A stretch of DNA of 64,000 nucleotides from Pseudomonas brassicacearum (GCF_003732265.1 NZ_MOBK01000005.1:62001-126000); one strand, 5' to 3'; positions 10,682-19,533 are shown, counted from the first letter of the stretch. Notes: a model not told the origin generated them from the letters alone. Made by a program: numbers and translations.

Positions 10682-11260
10682 TCAGAACTTGAGGGCCGCG
10701 GCCTTCGCGGTCACTTCAACACCTTGCTGCCCGCTCGGGCCGATCAGTTGTACCTGAATTTTCTGGGTGGCCGGGAACGTGTTGAAGAGGGTCGCCAGGT
10801 CCAAGGTTTTCAGGGCGCCGGGAGCGGCGCAGGTGAATTGATAGTGCGCGTGGATTTCGCTGTGGTCGTGGTGATGTTCGTCCTTGGCATCTTCATCGTG
10901 ATCATCGTCGGCGTCCGGCTTGTCACCGAACAGCGGGCTTTCCAGTTCCTGCATGGCGACCACGCAACCGGCGGCTTTCGGCAGATTAAACAGCGCCAGC
11001 GGCTTCTCCAGCTGCGCACGGACGGCGGCGACCTTGGCTTTGTCGGCATCCGTGGTGGCTGCGTGTTCGAAACCCACCAGGTTCATCGCCGGGCTTTCCA
11101 GTTCCAGCTCCAGGGTCTGGCCGTCCAGCGCTGCGTTCAAACGACCGACGCCATGTTCGTGGGCGCCGAGGCTGCCGTGCTCATGATCATGTTCATCGGC
11201 GGCGTGGGCGACGGCCAACGGCAACAAGGCAAACGGCAAAGCGAGCAGCAGACGACGCAT
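10682..11260 (-). CDS. His-rich periplasmic DUF2796 protein, probable zinc binder
   Basis: Encodes 192 residues with a signal peptide (residues 1-20, ending AVAHA-AD). Two clusters of metal ligands are obvious: residues 22-36 (DEHDHEHGSLGAHEHG) and about 113-138 (DADDDHDEDAKDEHHHDHSE). These are typical of zinc-buffering periplasmic proteins such as the Vibrio ZrgA group. The globular part matches DUF2796. It heads the operon with the ABC ATPase, FtsX permease and DUF3299 genes. A candidate Zur operator lies about 37 nt upstream of its start. The likely role is capture of zinc in the periplasm during starvation, inferred from ligand clusters and context. It is the counterpart, from memory, of PA4063. 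Confidence 0.85.
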   Translation of the reverse strand: MRRLLLALPFALLPLAVAHAADEHDHEHGSLGAHEHGVGRLNAALDGQTLELELESPAMNLVGFEHAATTDADKAKVAAVRAQLEKPLALFNLPKAAGCVVAMQELESPLFGDKPDADDDHDEDAKDEHHHDHSEIHAHYQFTCAAPGALKTLDLATLFNTFPATQKIQVQLIGPSGQQGVEVTAKAAALKF

Positions 11261-11297
11261 GGCGGGGCTCCGGAAAGTAAAGTGAAGAGTTTGTTAT

Positions 11298-11310
11298 GTA
11301 ATCTTATAAC
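11298..11310. promoter_or_regulatory. Candidate Zur operator upstream of the DUF2796 operon
   Basis: GTAATCTTATAAC matches the gammaproteobacterial Zur core GTTATANTATAAC at 10 of 12 defined positions, and a second GTTAT lies at 11293-11297. It sits in the 135-nt divergent region between the His-rich protein gene (minus) and the small gene at 11396 (plus), placed to control the former. Confidence 0.5.
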
Positions 11311-11395
11311 GTAAGTGCGGGGAGTTTGACCGGCTACTTGGCGTTGCACAAGTCCCATGGGAGCATGCAGGTCAGAAATGTGCAGGAGCAGACCT

Positions 11396-11743
11396 ATGTT
11401 GCGAATTCGCGGAAGCATCGGCGACTGGCCGGTGGATTTGACGCTGGAGATGGATGACGGCGACTGGGCGAAACTCGGCGCGCAGTTGCAGGTGAGCAAG
11501 CCGGAGGCCAGTGCTGCCTCGGCCAAACCGGCGACTCAGGATGAGGCGCTGTGGCAGATCGCCAAGGATTTGCTACGCAAGGCCGGGCAATTGAGCGGGC
11601 CGGATCTGCTCGATCAGCTGGAAGGGCTGACCGGCAGCGCGGCGTCGGGCAAACGCCTGTTGGTGCGCTTGCGCCATAGCGCCGATGTGAAAGTGTCGAG
11701 CGGCGGGGATACGCCGCTCTATAGCTGGATCGAGTCGGTTTAG
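11396..11743 (+). CDS. Conserved hypothetical protein, 115 residues
   Basis: Start chosen at ATG 11396 because AGGAG precedes it by 8 nt; an upstream in-frame start would add 13 non-conserved-looking residues. The protein begins MLRIRGSIGDWPVDLTLEMDDGDWAKL, a strand-rich N-terminus. It continues with an Ala-rich linker (about residues 38-48) and a helical part, ending in a strand-rich LLVRLRHSADVKV segment. There is no signal peptide, membrane segment or known motif. The gene is divergent from the zinc-type operon and converges on the thioredoxin gene, overlapping its stop by 4 nt. I do not recognise a function; position corresponds, from memory, to PA4062. Confidence 0.7.
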   Translation: MLRIRGSIGDWPVDLTLEMDDGDWAKLGAQLQVSKPEASAASAKPATQDEALWQIAKDLLRKAGQLSGPDLLDQLEGLTGSAASGKRLLVRLRHSADVKVSSGGDTPLYSWIESV

Positions 11744-12612
11744 TACAGCGCAGCAAACAGCTTGCGGCGGTACGTGGTCACCAACGGGTGGTCATTGCCC
11801 AGCAGTTCGAACACCTGCAGCAAGGTCTTGTGCGGCAAGCCTTCGCTGTAGCTGCGATTGCGGATGAACAGCTTGAGCAACGCATCCAGCGCCGCGTCGT
11901 ATTGCTGGCGAGCCAGTTGCTGAATCGCCAGTTGATACACCGCTTCATCGTCCTGCGGGTCTTTCGCCAGGCGCGCTTTCAGGTCTGCCGCATCCGGCAA
12001 ATCCTTGGCCTGACCGAGAAACTGGATCTGCGCCTTGGCGCCGGCCAGGGCCGCTTTGTGTTCATCGCTCTTGACTGCGTCGAGCACGGTTTGCGCTTCA
12101 CCCAACTCGCCGCGCTCAGTGAGGCAACGGGCGTAGAGGATCAGTGCCTTGGCGTTAGTGTTGTCTTCGCCCAGCAGCACTGTGAGCACGGCTTCGGCGT
12201 CGGCGAAGCGGCTTTCGTCAAACAGCGCCTGAGCCTGTTCGAACGGATCAGCCGCGGCCGGTGGCGGCATTTGAACGTGCGGCTCAAGCATCGCCCGCAC
12301 GGCGGATTCCGGTTGCGCACCGGCAAAGCCGTCGACCGGTTGACCGTCCTTGAACAGCACCACGGTTGGCAGGCTGCGAATGCCGAAACGGGCGACGATG
12401 TCTTGCTCCAGATCGCAGTTGACCTTGGCCAGCAGCAACTCGCCCTGATAACTCTCGGCGATGGTCTGCAGCAATGGCATCAGCCCTTTGCAGGGCGCAC
12501 ACCATTCGGCCCAGAAATCCACCAGTACCGGCTTGTGGAAAGAGTTCTCGATCACCGACTGGTCGAAATCAGCAGTCGTGGCGTCGAAGATGTACGGCGT
12601 TTCCTGACTCAT
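11740..12612 (-). CDS. CnoX/YbbN-type co-chaperone: thioredoxin plus TPR domain
   Basis: Encodes 290 residues from ATG 12612; the longer frame upstream reads a REP and was rejected. Residues 1-110 are a thioredoxin domain with an intact WCAPCK redox motif (Cys38, Cys41), unlike E. coli YbbN, which lacks one cysteine. Residues from about 120 onward form TPR-like helical repeats (QAQALFDESRFADAEAVL..., ALILYARCLTERGELGEAQ...). Members of this family protect proteins from bleach oxidation and hand them to GroEL or DnaK. Standing alone between convergent and co-directional neighbours, it presumably has its own promoter. A REPIN lies just upstream. The CXXC variant suggests thiol-disulfide activity in addition to holdase function. 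Confidence 0.88.
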   Translation of the reverse strand: MSQETPYIFDATTADFDQSVIENSFHKPVLVDFWAEWCAPCKGLMPLLQTIAESYQGELLLAKVNCDLEQDIVARFGIRSLPTVVLFKDGQPVDGFAGAQPESAVRAMLEPHVQMPPPAAADPFEQAQALFDESRFADAEAVLTVLLGEDNTNAKALILYARCLTERGELGEAQTVLDAVKSDEHKAALAGAKAQIQFLGQAKDLPDAADLKARLAKDPQDDEAVYQLAIQQLARQQYDAALDALLKLFIRNRSYSEGLPHKTLLQVFELLGNDHPLVTTYRRKLFAALY

Positions 12613-12709
12613 GGGGGATCTCTTGGAAGCGTGAATGGGGCAACTATACGGCTTGGCGGGGGGTGGCCGGAAGCGGGGTGGCAGTTGGAGATGTGTTGTC
12701 TGGCAGGAC

Positions 12710-12807
12710 GCCTTCGCGAGCGAGCCCGCTCCCACACTTGTTTTGTGCCGACCACAAAAGCGTGGTACGCCGCAGAGCCAATGTGGGAGCGGGCTTGCTC
12801 GCGAAGC
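12710..12807. repeat. REPIN ending directly at a stop codon
   Basis: Inverted REPs at 12710-12738 (slightly diverged: GAGCGAGCCCGCT) and 12780-12807. The right copy stops 2 nt before the stop codon of the methyltransferase gene (12810-12812 on the minus strand). Confidence 0.9.
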
Positions 12808-12809
12808 TT

Positions 12810-13466
12810 TTAGCCGCGCCGCGCATGGTAAAGGCTCACATGCCGAAACTCTTCAGGCTCGGCCAGATCCGGCAGGGTCATCGCTTCCAGCATCTCGATG
12901 CGTCGATACAACGGGTGGCGGAAATCCCTTACACGCGAATCCGCCACCAGCGCCTCTTTGCCCCGAGTCAAAAACTCATCGAGCAACGGCAGGTTCGCCC
13001 GGTCGTAGAGCACGTCGGCGACCAGGATCAGATCAAAGCGGTCCGCCTCGGCGAAAAAGTCGGTCGAGTAGTTGAGCTGTACGTCATTGAGTTCGGCATT
13101 CGCCCGGCATGAGGCAATCGCCAGCGGGTCGAGGTCACAGGCCACCACTTCCAGCGCGCCGGCCTTCACGGCGGCAATCCCCGCCACACCCGAACCGGCA
13201 CCGAAATCCAGCACCCGTTTGCCTTTGACCCACTCCGGGAATTCGGCGAGATAACGTGCGACCGCCAAACCACTGGCCCAGCAGAAACTCCAGTAGGGCG
13301 GTTCATGCAGGATCCGTCGTGTTTCCTCGGGGCTGAACGCGCGGTCCATGTTGTCGCCGTCGATCAGCCAGAGTTTCAGGTCGGTCTCGGGCAATGCGAC
13401 AGGCACCAGCTGCGCATCGCCGAGCAGTTCACCCAAGGCCTGTTGCAGGTCGAACGGTGCAATCAT
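12810..13466 (-). CDS. Class I SAM-dependent methyltransferase, METTL20/ETFB-lysine type
   Basis: Encodes 218 residues. The SAM-binding motif I is VLDFGAGSGVAGIAA, motif II acidic loop is VVACDLDPLA, and motif IV reads FDLILVADVLYDR. The last of these and the WSFCWASG segment are characteristic of the METTL20-like group, whose bacterial members methylate lysines of the electron-transfer flavoprotein beta subunit. The start ATG overlaps the lipoprotein gene's stop by 4 nt (ATGA), so the two are translationally coupled. Cytoplasmic; no signal peptide. The ETFB assignment is inference from motifs, and another protein substrate is possible. L11 methyltransferase is less likely because its N-terminal domain is absent. 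Confidence 0.75.
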   Translation of the reverse strand: MIAPFDLQQALGELLGDAQLVPVALPETDLKLWLIDGDNMDRAFSPEETRRILHEPPYWSFCWASGLAVARYLAEFPEWVKGKRVLDFGAGSGVAGIAAVKAGALEVVACDLDPLAIASCRANAELNDVQLNYSTDFFAEADRFDLILVADVLYDRANLPLLDEFLTRGKEALVADSRVRDFRHPLYRRIEMLEAMTLPDLAEPEEFRHVSLYHARRG

Positions 13467-13927
13467 GGCGCTTTGACGAATTGCAGCTGACCCAGGGCCT
13501 GCGTGGTGGGCTGGGAAATGAACTGCGACGGCAGATGCAAAATCAGCTGGCCGGACTGGCTGGCGCGGCCGCGCAGTTCAACGCGGGCACCGTTCGGGAA
13601 CGATTCCGGGTTGAAGCGCAGGTGAAACGGCAGCGCTTGATTGGTGCCGATCAAGGTGGAACTGGCGAGCAATTGTTGCGGGCGATCCTTTTCGTCGATC
13701 ACCAGCAGCGCCAGTTCGACCTCGGCGCCGGCCGGCACGCCTTGCAAGGTGCCGCTCAATTCACGCTGGTACGCGGGCAGCGGCCCAAGATTGGCCGACT
13801 CCTGGGCTTTTTTCTGCGCAGCCTGTGGGGCGGGCCCTGGCGTCGGCGGCTGGGGCTTGGGCGCATCGCTGCTGCAGGCCACCAGCAGGCTTAAAAGACT
13901 GAGCAAAACGAGCGGTCTTAAGGACAT
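13463..13927 (-). CDS. YbaY-family lipoprotein (YscW-like domain)
   Basis: Encodes 154 residues. A lipobox LVAC places the lipidated cysteine at residue 18 after a short signal peptide. A proline-rich linker (residues 22-45, PKPQPPTPGPAPQ) follows, then a compact beta-rich domain with GPLPAYQRELSGTLQGVPAG and ALPFHLRFNPESFPNGARVE, typical of the YbaY/YscW family. YscW is a pilotin for type III secretin, but YbaY relatives occur without secretion systems and their role is unsettled. It is translated together with the methyltransferase gene downstream through a 4-nt overlap. Likely located at the inner leaflet of the outer membrane. Confidence 0.8.
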   Translation of the reverse strand: MSLRPLVLLSLLSLLVACSSDAPKPQPPTPGPAPQAAQKKAQESANLGPLPAYQRELSGTLQGVPAGAEVELALLVIDEKDRPQQLLASSTLIGTNQALPFHLRFNPESFPNGARVELRGRASQSGQLILHLPSQFISQPTTQALGQLQFVKAP

Positions 13928-14054
13928 TTACGGCTCCAGCAAGGTGAAATCCATGGATCAAGCACTATAGGCGTCTGTATACCGTAAACCCTATGGCTTG
14001 TCTTGCCACCGGGATGCGCTACCATGGCCCTCCCTTTTTTTGTTGCCTGCCACC

Positions 14055-14519
14055 ATGCACTGTCCCTTCTGCGGTGCCAACGACACCAAGGTCATCGACT
14101 CGCGTCTGGTCGCCGAGGGCGAACAGGTGCGCCGCCGGCGTGAATGCCTGGCCTGCGGCGAGCGTTTCACGACGTTCGAGACCGCCGAACTGGTGTTGCC
14201 GCGCCTGATCAAAACCGACGGCAGCCGTCAGCCCTTCGACGAAGAAAAACTGCGTGCCGGCATGCAGCGAGCGCTGGAGAAGCGCCCGGTAAGTGTCGAA
14301 CGCCTCGAATCGTCGCTGGTTCACATCAAACACAAACTGCGCGCCACCGGCGAGCGAGAGGTCAAATCCCTCGTGGTCGGTGAACTGGTGATGGCTGAGC
14401 TGCAGAAGCTCGACGAAGTCGCCTATATCCGCTTCGCCTCCGTGTATCGCCGCTTCCAGGACCTCAACGAGTTCCGCGAAGAGATCGATCGCCTGGCCCG
14501 TGAGCCGGTGAAAGAATGA
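14055..14519 (+). CDS. nrdR: Transcriptional repressor NrdR
   Basis: Encodes 154 residues from ATG 14055; upstream in-frame codons have no support. A zinc ribbon is formed by Cys3, Cys6, Cys31 and Cys34 (MHCPFC and CLAC), followed by an ATP-cone at about residues 47-140. NrdR senses ATP/dATP through the cone and represses ribonucleotide reductase genes by binding NrdR boxes; those targets are not in this window. The length is exactly that of the family. It overlaps ribD by 4 nt (ATGA) and is the first gene of the nrdR-ribD-ribE-ribBX-ribH-nusB row, the classical gammaproteobacterial arrangement. Confidence 0.97.
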   Translation: MHCPFCGANDTKVIDSRLVAEGEQVRRRRECLACGERFTTFETAELVLPRLIKTDGSRQPFDEEKLRAGMQRALEKRPVSVERLESSLVHIKHKLRATGEREVKSLVVGELVMAELQKLDEVAYIRFASVYRRFQDLNEFREEIDRLAREPVKE

Positions 14520-15649
14520 ATACGCCCGCCGAACTCGCCATCCTCGACGCCCATTACATGGCCCGCGCGCTGGAACTGGCGCGCAAAGGCCATTACACGA
14601 CGCACCCCAACCCTCGGGTGGGCTGCGTGATTGTGCGGGATGGGCAGATTGTCGGTGAAGGCTGGCACGTGCGCGCCGGTGAGCCGCATGCCGAAGTCCA
14701 TGCCCTGCGCGCCGCGGGCGACAAGGCCCGTGGCGCCACGGCCTACGTGACCCTTGAACCGTGCAGCCACCACGGCCGCACGCCGCCCTGTGCCGATGCG
14801 CTGGTGAATGCCGGGGTCGCCCGGGTGGTCGCGGCGATGCAGGACCCGAACCCGGCAGTCGCCGGTCGCGGCCTGCAACGCCTGGCCCAGGCCGGAATTG
14901 CCACCGAAAGTGGTGTGCTGGAAGGCGAGGCGCGCAAGCTCAACCAAGGCTTCCTCAAGCGCATGGAACACGGCTTGCCGTTCGTGCGGGTCAAGTTGGC
15001 CATGAGCCTGGACGGTCGCACCGCCATGGAAAGTGGCGAAAGCCAATGGATCACCGGCCCGGCCGCACGCTCGGCGGTGCAACGCCTGCGCGCCCAGGCC
15101 AGCGTCGTACTGACCGGCGCCGACACGGTGTTGGCGGACAACGCCCGGTTGACCGTGCGCGCTGACGAATTAGGCCTGGATGCGGAGCAAACCGCTTTGG
15201 CCATGAGCCGTCCGCCGCTGCGCGTGCTGGTCGACGGTCGCCTGCGGGTTCCGCTGAATGCGCCGTTCTTCAAGGCCGGCCCGGCCTTGGTCGCCACCTG
15301 CGTGGCGGTCGAGGAGCAGTACGCCAATGGCCCGGAATGCCTGATCGTGCCCGGCATTGATGGTCAGGTCGATCTGCGCCAATTGCTGGTCGCGCTCGCC
15401 GCCCGTGACGTCAACGAGGTGCTGGTCGAAGCCGGTCCGCGTCTGGCCGGCGCTTTTGCGCAGCAAGGCCTGGTGGATGAATTCCAGATTTTCATCGCCG
15501 GCAAGTTCCTCGGCTCATCGGCGCGGCCGCTGCTCGACTGGCCGCTCGCGCAAATGAAGGATGCGCCCGAGCTTAAAATCACCGAAATTCGCGCGGTTGG
15601 CGATGACTGGCGGGTCACTGCCATTCCTTCGCCAGCCGCCAGCGTATAA
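14516..15649 (+). CDS. ribD: Bifunctional riboflavin deaminase/reductase RibD
   Basis: Encodes 377 residues. The N-terminal zinc deaminase domain has HAE at residues 58-60 and [11 protein letters not shown] at 82-92 (zinc ligands His58, Cys83 and Cys92). The C-terminal reductase domain begins near residue 155 with [14 protein letters not shown] and contains [15 protein letters not shown]. It deaminates the GTP cyclohydrolase II product and then reduces the ribosyl side chain, steps 2 and 3 of riboflavin synthesis. The start overlaps the nrdR stop by 4 nt, so translation is coupled. All expected catalytic motifs are present. Confidence 0.97.
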   Translation: MNTPAELAILDAHYMARALELARKGHYTTHPNPRVGCVIVRDGQIVGEGWHVRAGEPHAEVHALRAAGDKARGATAYVTLEPCSHHGRTPPCADALVNAGVARVVAAMQDPNPAVAGRGLQRLAQAGIATESGVLEGEARKLNQGFLKRMEHGLPFVRVKLAMSLDGRTAMESGESQWITGPAARSAVQRLRAQASVVLTGADTVLADNARLTVRADELGLDAEQTALAMSRPPLRVLVDGRLRVPLNAPFFKAGPALVATCVAVEEQYANGPECLIVPGIDGQVDLRQLLVALAARDVNEVLVEAGPRLAGAFAQQGLVDEFQIFIAGKFLGSSARPLLDWPLAQMKDAPELKITEIRAVGDDWRVTAIPSPAASV

Positions 15650-15696
15650 TTCCCGGCCATCGCTACAGCGCTGGCTTTGTTCTCGAGGAGAACCTC

Positions 15697-16362
15697 ATGT
15701 TTACCGGCATCATCGAATCCATCGGCAGTATTCGTGCATTGACCCCAAAGGGCGGTGATGTGCGGGTCCACGTAGAAACCGGCAAGCTCGACCTGAGCGA
15801 CGTCAAACTGGGCGACAGCATCGCGGTCAACGGCGTGTGCCTGACCGCGGTCGAGCTGCCGGGCAACGGCTTTGCCGCCGACGTCAGCCGCGAAACCCTC
15901 GACTGCACAGCGATGAACGACCTCAAGAGCGGCAGTCCGGTGAACCTGGAAAAAGCCCTGACCCCGACCACTCGCCTCGGCGGGCATCTGGTCAGCGGTC
16001 ACGTCGATGGCGTGGGCGAAGTGGTTGCCCGTACCGAAAACGCGCGTGCCGTGGAATTCCGCATCCGCGCGCCGAAAGAACTGGCCAAGTACATCGCCCA
16101 TAAAGGCTCGATCACCGTCGACGGCACCAGCCTGACCGTGAACGCAGTGGATGGCGCCGAGTTCTTGCTGACGATCATTCCCCACACCCTGAGCGAAACC
16201 ATCATGGCGTCGTACCAGCCAGGTCGCCGGGTGAACCTGGAAGTCGACTTGCTGGCACGTTATCTGGAGCGGCTGTTGCTGGGCGACAAGGCCGCCGAGC
16301 CAACGGCCGGCAGCACCATTACCGAAAGCTTTCTGGTCCAAAACGGCTACCTCAAATCCTGA
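15697..16362 (+). CDS. ribE: Riboflavin synthase alpha subunit
   Basis: A 221-residue enzyme made of two lumazine-binding barrels: MFTGIIESIGSI at the N-terminus and the second repeat from about residue 98 (LGGHLVSGHVDGVGEV). The first repeat contains DSIAVNGVCLTAVE and the second SITVDGTSLTVNAV, as usual. It dismutates two 6,7-dimethyl-8-ribityllumazine molecules into riboflavin. A GAGGAGAA ribosome-binding site lies 5-12 nt before the ATG. It follows ribD by 47 nt and precedes ribBX. In P. aeruginosa the same gene is often labelled ribC. Confidence 0.97.
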   Translation: MFTGIIESIGSIRALTPKGGDVRVHVETGKLDLSDVKLGDSIAVNGVCLTAVELPGNGFAADVSRETLDCTAMNDLKSGSPVNLEKALTPTTRLGGHLVSGHVDGVGEVVARTENARAVEFRIRAPKELAKYIAHKGSITVDGTSLTVNAVDGAEFLLTIIPHTLSETIMASYQPGRRVNLEVDLLARYLERLLLGDKAAEPTAGSTITESFLVQNGYLKS

Positions 16363-16392
16363 AGCTCAAATTTCAAAGAAAGGGGGTGCCTT

Positions 16393-17484
16393 GTGGCGCT
16401 CAATAGCATCGAAGAACTGGTTGAAGACATCCGCCAAGGCAAGATGGTCATCCTCATGGATGACGAAGACCGCGAGAACGAAGGCGACCTGATCATGGCC
16501 GCCGAGTGCTGCAAGCCCGAGCACATCAACTTCATGGCCAAGCACGCCCGTGGCCTGATCTGCATGCCGATGAGCCGCGAGCGCTGCGAACTGCTGAAGC
16601 TGCCATTGATGGCGCCACGCAACGGTTCAGGCTTCGGCACCAAGTTCACCGTGTCGATCGAAGCGGCTGAAGGCGTGACCACCGGCATCTCCGCCGCCGA
16701 CCGCGCACGCACCGTGCAAGCGGCTGCCGCGAAAGACGCCAAGGCTGAAGACATCGTCAGCCCCGGCCACATCTTCCCGCTGATGGCCCAGGCCGGTGGC
16801 ACCCTGGCCCGCGCCGGCCATACTGAAGCCGCTTGCGACCTGGCGCGCATGGCCGGTTTCGAGCCGAGCGGTGTGATCTGCGAAGTGATGAACGACGACG
16901 GCACCATGTCCCGTCGCGCCGAGCTGGAAGCTTTCGCCGCTGAACACGACATCAAGATCGGCACCATCGCCGACCTGATTCACTACCGGATGATCCACGA
17001 ACGTACCGTTCAGCGGATTGCCGAGCAGCCACTGGACAGCGAACTGGGCCAATTCAACCTGGTGACCTATCGTGATTCCGTGGAAGGCGACGTGCACATG
17101 GCCCTGACCCTGGGCAACGTGTGTGCTGAAGAACCGACCCTGGTTCGCGTGCACAACATGGACCCGCTGCGCGACCTGCTGATGGTCAAGCAACCGGGCC
17201 GCTGGAGCCTGCGCGCCGCCATGGCTGCGGTTGCCGAGGCCGGCAGCGGTGTGGTGCTGTTGCTCGGTCACCCGCTCGATGGCGACGTGTTGCTGGCGCA
17301 CATTCGCGAAACCGCCGACCAGGCGGCCGTGAAAAAACCGACCACCTACAGCATCGTTGGTGCCGGTTCGCAGATCCTTCGGGACCTGGGCGTACGCAAA
17401 ATGCGCCTGATGAGTGCGCCAATGAAATTTAATGCGATATCCGGTTTCGATCTGGAAGTTGTAGAATACGTGCCCTCCGAATAA
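16393..17484 (+). CDS. ribB: 3,4-dihydroxy-2-butanone 4-phosphate synthase with degenerate GTP cyclohydrolase II domain (RibBX type)
   Basis: Encodes 363 residues from GTG 16393, with AAGGGGG upstream. Residues 1-205 are a complete RibB synthase with DDEDRENEGDL at 23-33 and the HTEAACDLAR motif; it converts ribulose 5-phosphate to the four-carbon riboflavin precursor. Residues 210-363 resemble GTP cyclohydrolase II, but where the zinc site should be (HSECLTGD...CDC) the sequence is HNMDPLRDLLMVKQPG, lacking all three cysteines. This half is therefore very probably inactive as a cyclohydrolase, matching the described RibBX variant. A functional ribA occurs at 20941. A hairpin follows before ribH. 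Confidence 0.95.
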   Translation: MALNSIEELVEDIRQGKMVILMDDEDRENEGDLIMAAECCKPEHINFMAKHARGLICMPMSRERCELLKLPLMAPRNGSGFGTKFTVSIEAAEGVTTGISAADRARTVQAAAAKDAKAEDIVSPGHIFPLMAQAGGTLARAGHTEAACDLARMAGFEPSGVICEVMNDDGTMSRRAELEAFAAEHDIKIGTIADLIHYRMIHERTVQRIAEQPLDSELGQFNLVTYRDSVEGDVHMALTLGNVCAEEPTLVRVHNMDPLRDLLMVKQPGRWSLRAAMAAVAEAGSGVVLLLGHPLDGDVLLAHIRETADQAAVKKPTTYSIVGAGSQILRDLGVRKMRLMSAPMKFNAISGFDLEVVEYVPSE

Positions 17485-17530
17485 TGACCGGTTGTTTCCA
17501 GTCCTTGATTCGCGGCTAACAAATCACTGA

Positions 17531-17567
17531 GGGACGCGTAGAAAGCGCGTCCCGGCTCTTTAAGAGA
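17531..17567 (+). other. Two consecutive RNA hairpins between ribBX and ribH
   Basis: GGGACGCG-tagaaag-CGCGTCCC (17531-17553) is a perfect 8-bp stem, followed at once by the short palindrome CTCTTTAAGAG (17557-17567). No T-run follows the first stem, so it is not a standard terminator. The location, 9-45 nt before the ribH ATG, suggests an influence on ribH translation or mRNA stability. No FMN-riboswitch architecture is seen. Confidence 0.55.
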
Positions 17568-17575
17568 TCTAACGA

Positions 17576-18052
17576 ATGACCCTGAAGACCATCGAAGGTA
17601 CCTTCATCGCCCCTAAAGGCCGCTACGCTTTGGTAGTGGGCCGTTTCAACAGCTTCGTCGTTGAAAGTCTGGTCAGCGGTGCAGTGGATGCCCTGGTTCG
17701 CCACGGCGTAAGCGAAAGCGACATCACCATCATCCGCGCACCTGGCGCCTTCGAAATTCCGCTGGTTGCGCAGAAAGTCGCTCAGAAAGGCGAATACGCG
17801 GCAATCATCGCCCTGGGCGCGGTCATTCGTGGCGGTACTCCGCACTTCGAATACGTGGCAGGCGAATGCACCAAGGGCCTGGCCCAGGTGTCCATGGAGT
17901 TCGGCGTTCCCGTCGCGTTCGGCGTGCTGACCGTTGATTCCATCGAGCAAGCCATCGAACGTTCCGGCACCAAGGCCGGTAACAAAGGTGCCGAAGCTGC
18001 CCTGTCCGCTCTGGAAATGGTCAGCCTGCTGGCGCAGTTGGAGGCCAAGTGA
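17576..18052 (+). CDS. ribH: 6,7-dimethyl-8-ribityllumazine synthase
   Basis: Encodes 158 residues, the usual length. Characteristic motifs are [19 protein letters not shown] near the N-terminus, [15 protein letters not shown] (substrate loop) and [17 protein letters not shown], with the catalytic His in that last segment. It condenses the RibD/phosphatase product with the RibB product to give the riboflavin synthase substrate and assembles as a hollow capsid-like oligomer. The last 4 nt overlap the GTG start of nusB (GTGA), so nusB translation is coupled. Confidence 0.97.
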   Translation: MTLKTIEGTFIAPKGRYALVVGRFNSFVVESLVSGAVDALVRHGVSESDITIIRAPGAFEIPLVAQKVAQKGEYAAIIALGAVIRGGTPHFEYVAGECTKGLAQVSMEFGVPVAFGVLTVDSIEQAIERSGTKAGNKGAEAALSALEMVSLLAQLEAK

Positions 18053-18549
18053 TTAGCGACGATAGCGATCGTTTCAACCCGCGCGATCCAAAGCCTGCGG
18101 ATGCCGGCAAGCCATCGAAAAGCGTCAAGCGTCGTGAAGCCCGTCAGCTCGCGACCCAGGCGCTGTACCAATGGCACATGGCCAAGCAGTCTTTGAACGA
18201 GATCGAAGCGCAGTTCCGGGTCGATAACGATTTCAGTGATGTCGACGGTGCCTACTTCCGCGAAATCCTTCACGGGGTTCCGGCGCAGAAGGACAAGATC
18301 GATGCAGCCCTGACGCCTTGCCTGGACATCACCATCGACGAGCTGGACCCGGTTGAACTGGCCGTTCTGCGCCTGTCCACCTGGGAGCTGCTCGAGCGTG
18401 TCGACGTTCCTTACCGCGTTGTGATCAACGAAGGTATCGAGCTGGCGAAAGTCTTCGGTTCCACCGACGGCCACAAGTTCGTCAACGGTGTACTCGACAA
18501 GCTGGCCCCGCGTCTGCGTGAAGCTGAAGTCAAGGCGTTCAAGCGCTGA
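18049..18549 (+). CDS. nusB: Transcription antitermination factor NusB
   Basis: Encodes 166 residues from GTG 18049, overlapping the ribH stop. The first 25 residues are a variable polar extension. The all-helical NusB core begins at [18 protein letters not shown] and ends with the conserved [27 protein letters not shown] helix pair. NusB pairs with NusE (S10) on boxA RNA to prevent Rho termination in rRNA operons. It is part of the conserved ribH-nusB-thiL-pgpA row. No sign of truncation. Confidence 0.97.
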   Translation: MISDDSDRFNPRDPKPADAGKPSKSVKRREARQLATQALYQWHMAKQSLNEIEAQFRVDNDFSDVDGAYFREILHGVPAQKDKIDAALTPCLDITIDELDPVELAVLRLSTWELLERVDVPYRVVINEGIELAKVFGSTDGHKFVNGVLDKLAPRLREAEVKAFKR

Positions 18550-18567
18550 TTTGCGCTTGATATCGCG

Positions 18568-19533
18568 ATGGGCGAGTTTGAGCTGATCCGCAATTTCTTC
18601 GCCGCCGCGCCCTGTGCGCAAGGCGGCGAAGGCGTTGCCCTCGGGATCGGCGATGACTGCGCCTTGCTGGCTGTTCCCCCCGGGGAGCAGTTGGCCATTT
18701 CCACCGACACCCTGGTGGCCGGTGTGCATTTCGCAGACCCCTGCGACCCGTTTCTGCTCGGTCAGCGCTCGCTGGCTGTGGCCGTCAGTGATCTGGCTGC
18801 CATGGGCGCCACCCCTGTTGCCTTTACCCTTGCCCTGACCTTGCCGACGGTGACCGCCGATTGGCTGGCGGCGTATTCCCGTGGTTTGAACCTCATGGCG
18901 CAACGCTGCGGCGTCGCGCTGGTGGGCGGCGATACTACCCGTGGGCCGCTGAGCCTGACCATGACCGTGTTCGGTCGTGTGCCGGCCGCTCAGGCGCTGA
19001 CCCGTAGCGGCGCGCAGCCCGGCGATTTGTTGTGCGTGGGTGGTGAACTGGGCAATGCAGCCGGGGCTTTGCCACTGGTGTTGGGGCAGCGAACGGCTGA
19101 CGCAACTGTTGCCGAACCGCTGCTGGCGCATTACTGGTCACCGCGGCCGCAACTGGCGTTGGGTCAGGCATTGCGTGGTAAAGCCACCTCGGCGTTGGAC
19201 ATCTCTGACGGCCTGCTCGCCGACTGCGGCCACATCGCACTGGCGTCGAAGGTCGGCATTCAGCTCGAGCGGAGTAAGCTGCCTGTGTCAGCGGCGTTAG
19301 TGGCTTTCCTCGGTCAATCCGCAGCCGAAACCGCAGCCCTCAGCGGCGGCGACGATTATGTCCTCGCCTTCACCCTACCGTCCGTCGAGTTGCCGGCATT
19401 GCTGGCAGACGGCTGGCCGATCCATGTGGTCGGACGTGTAGTGACGGGGCAGGGCGTGGCGCTGCTGGATGCCGACGGACAAGACATCACCCCGCAAACC
19501 CGGGGCTATCAACATTTTCGGGAGACACCGTGA
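18568..19533 (+). CDS. thiL: Thiamine-monophosphate kinase
   Basis: Encodes 321 residues beginning MGEFELIRNFFA, the family's typical start. ATP/Mg motifs include GIGDDCALL (about residues 26-34), STDTLVAGVHF, SDLAAMGA and LVGGDTTRG, and the C-terminal half has SALDISDGLLADCGH and SGGDDYVL. It phosphorylates thiamine monophosphate to thiamine pyrophosphate, needed by Dxs encoded further along this window. It ends with a 4-nt overlap (GTGA) with pgpA. Confidence 0.96.
   Translation: MGEFELIRNFFAAAPCAQGGEGVALGIGDDCALLAVPPGEQLAISTDTLVAGVHFADPCDPFLLGQRSLAVAVSDLAAMGATPVAFTLALTLPTVTADWLAAYSRGLNLMAQRCGVALVGGDTTRGPLSLTMTVFGRVPAAQALTRSGAQPGDLLCVGGELGNAAGALPLVLGQRTADATVAEPLLAHYWSPRPQLALGQALRGKATSALDISDGLLADCGHIALASKVGIQLERSKLPVSAALVAFLGQSAAETAALSGGDDYVLAFTLPSVELPALLADGWPIHVVGRVVTGQGVALLDADGQDITPQTRGYQHFRETP

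Noticed and set aside
15650..16392. FMN riboswitch ahead of the rib genes
   Set aside because: The spacers before ribE (47 nt) and ribBX (30 nt) are far too short for the RFN element.
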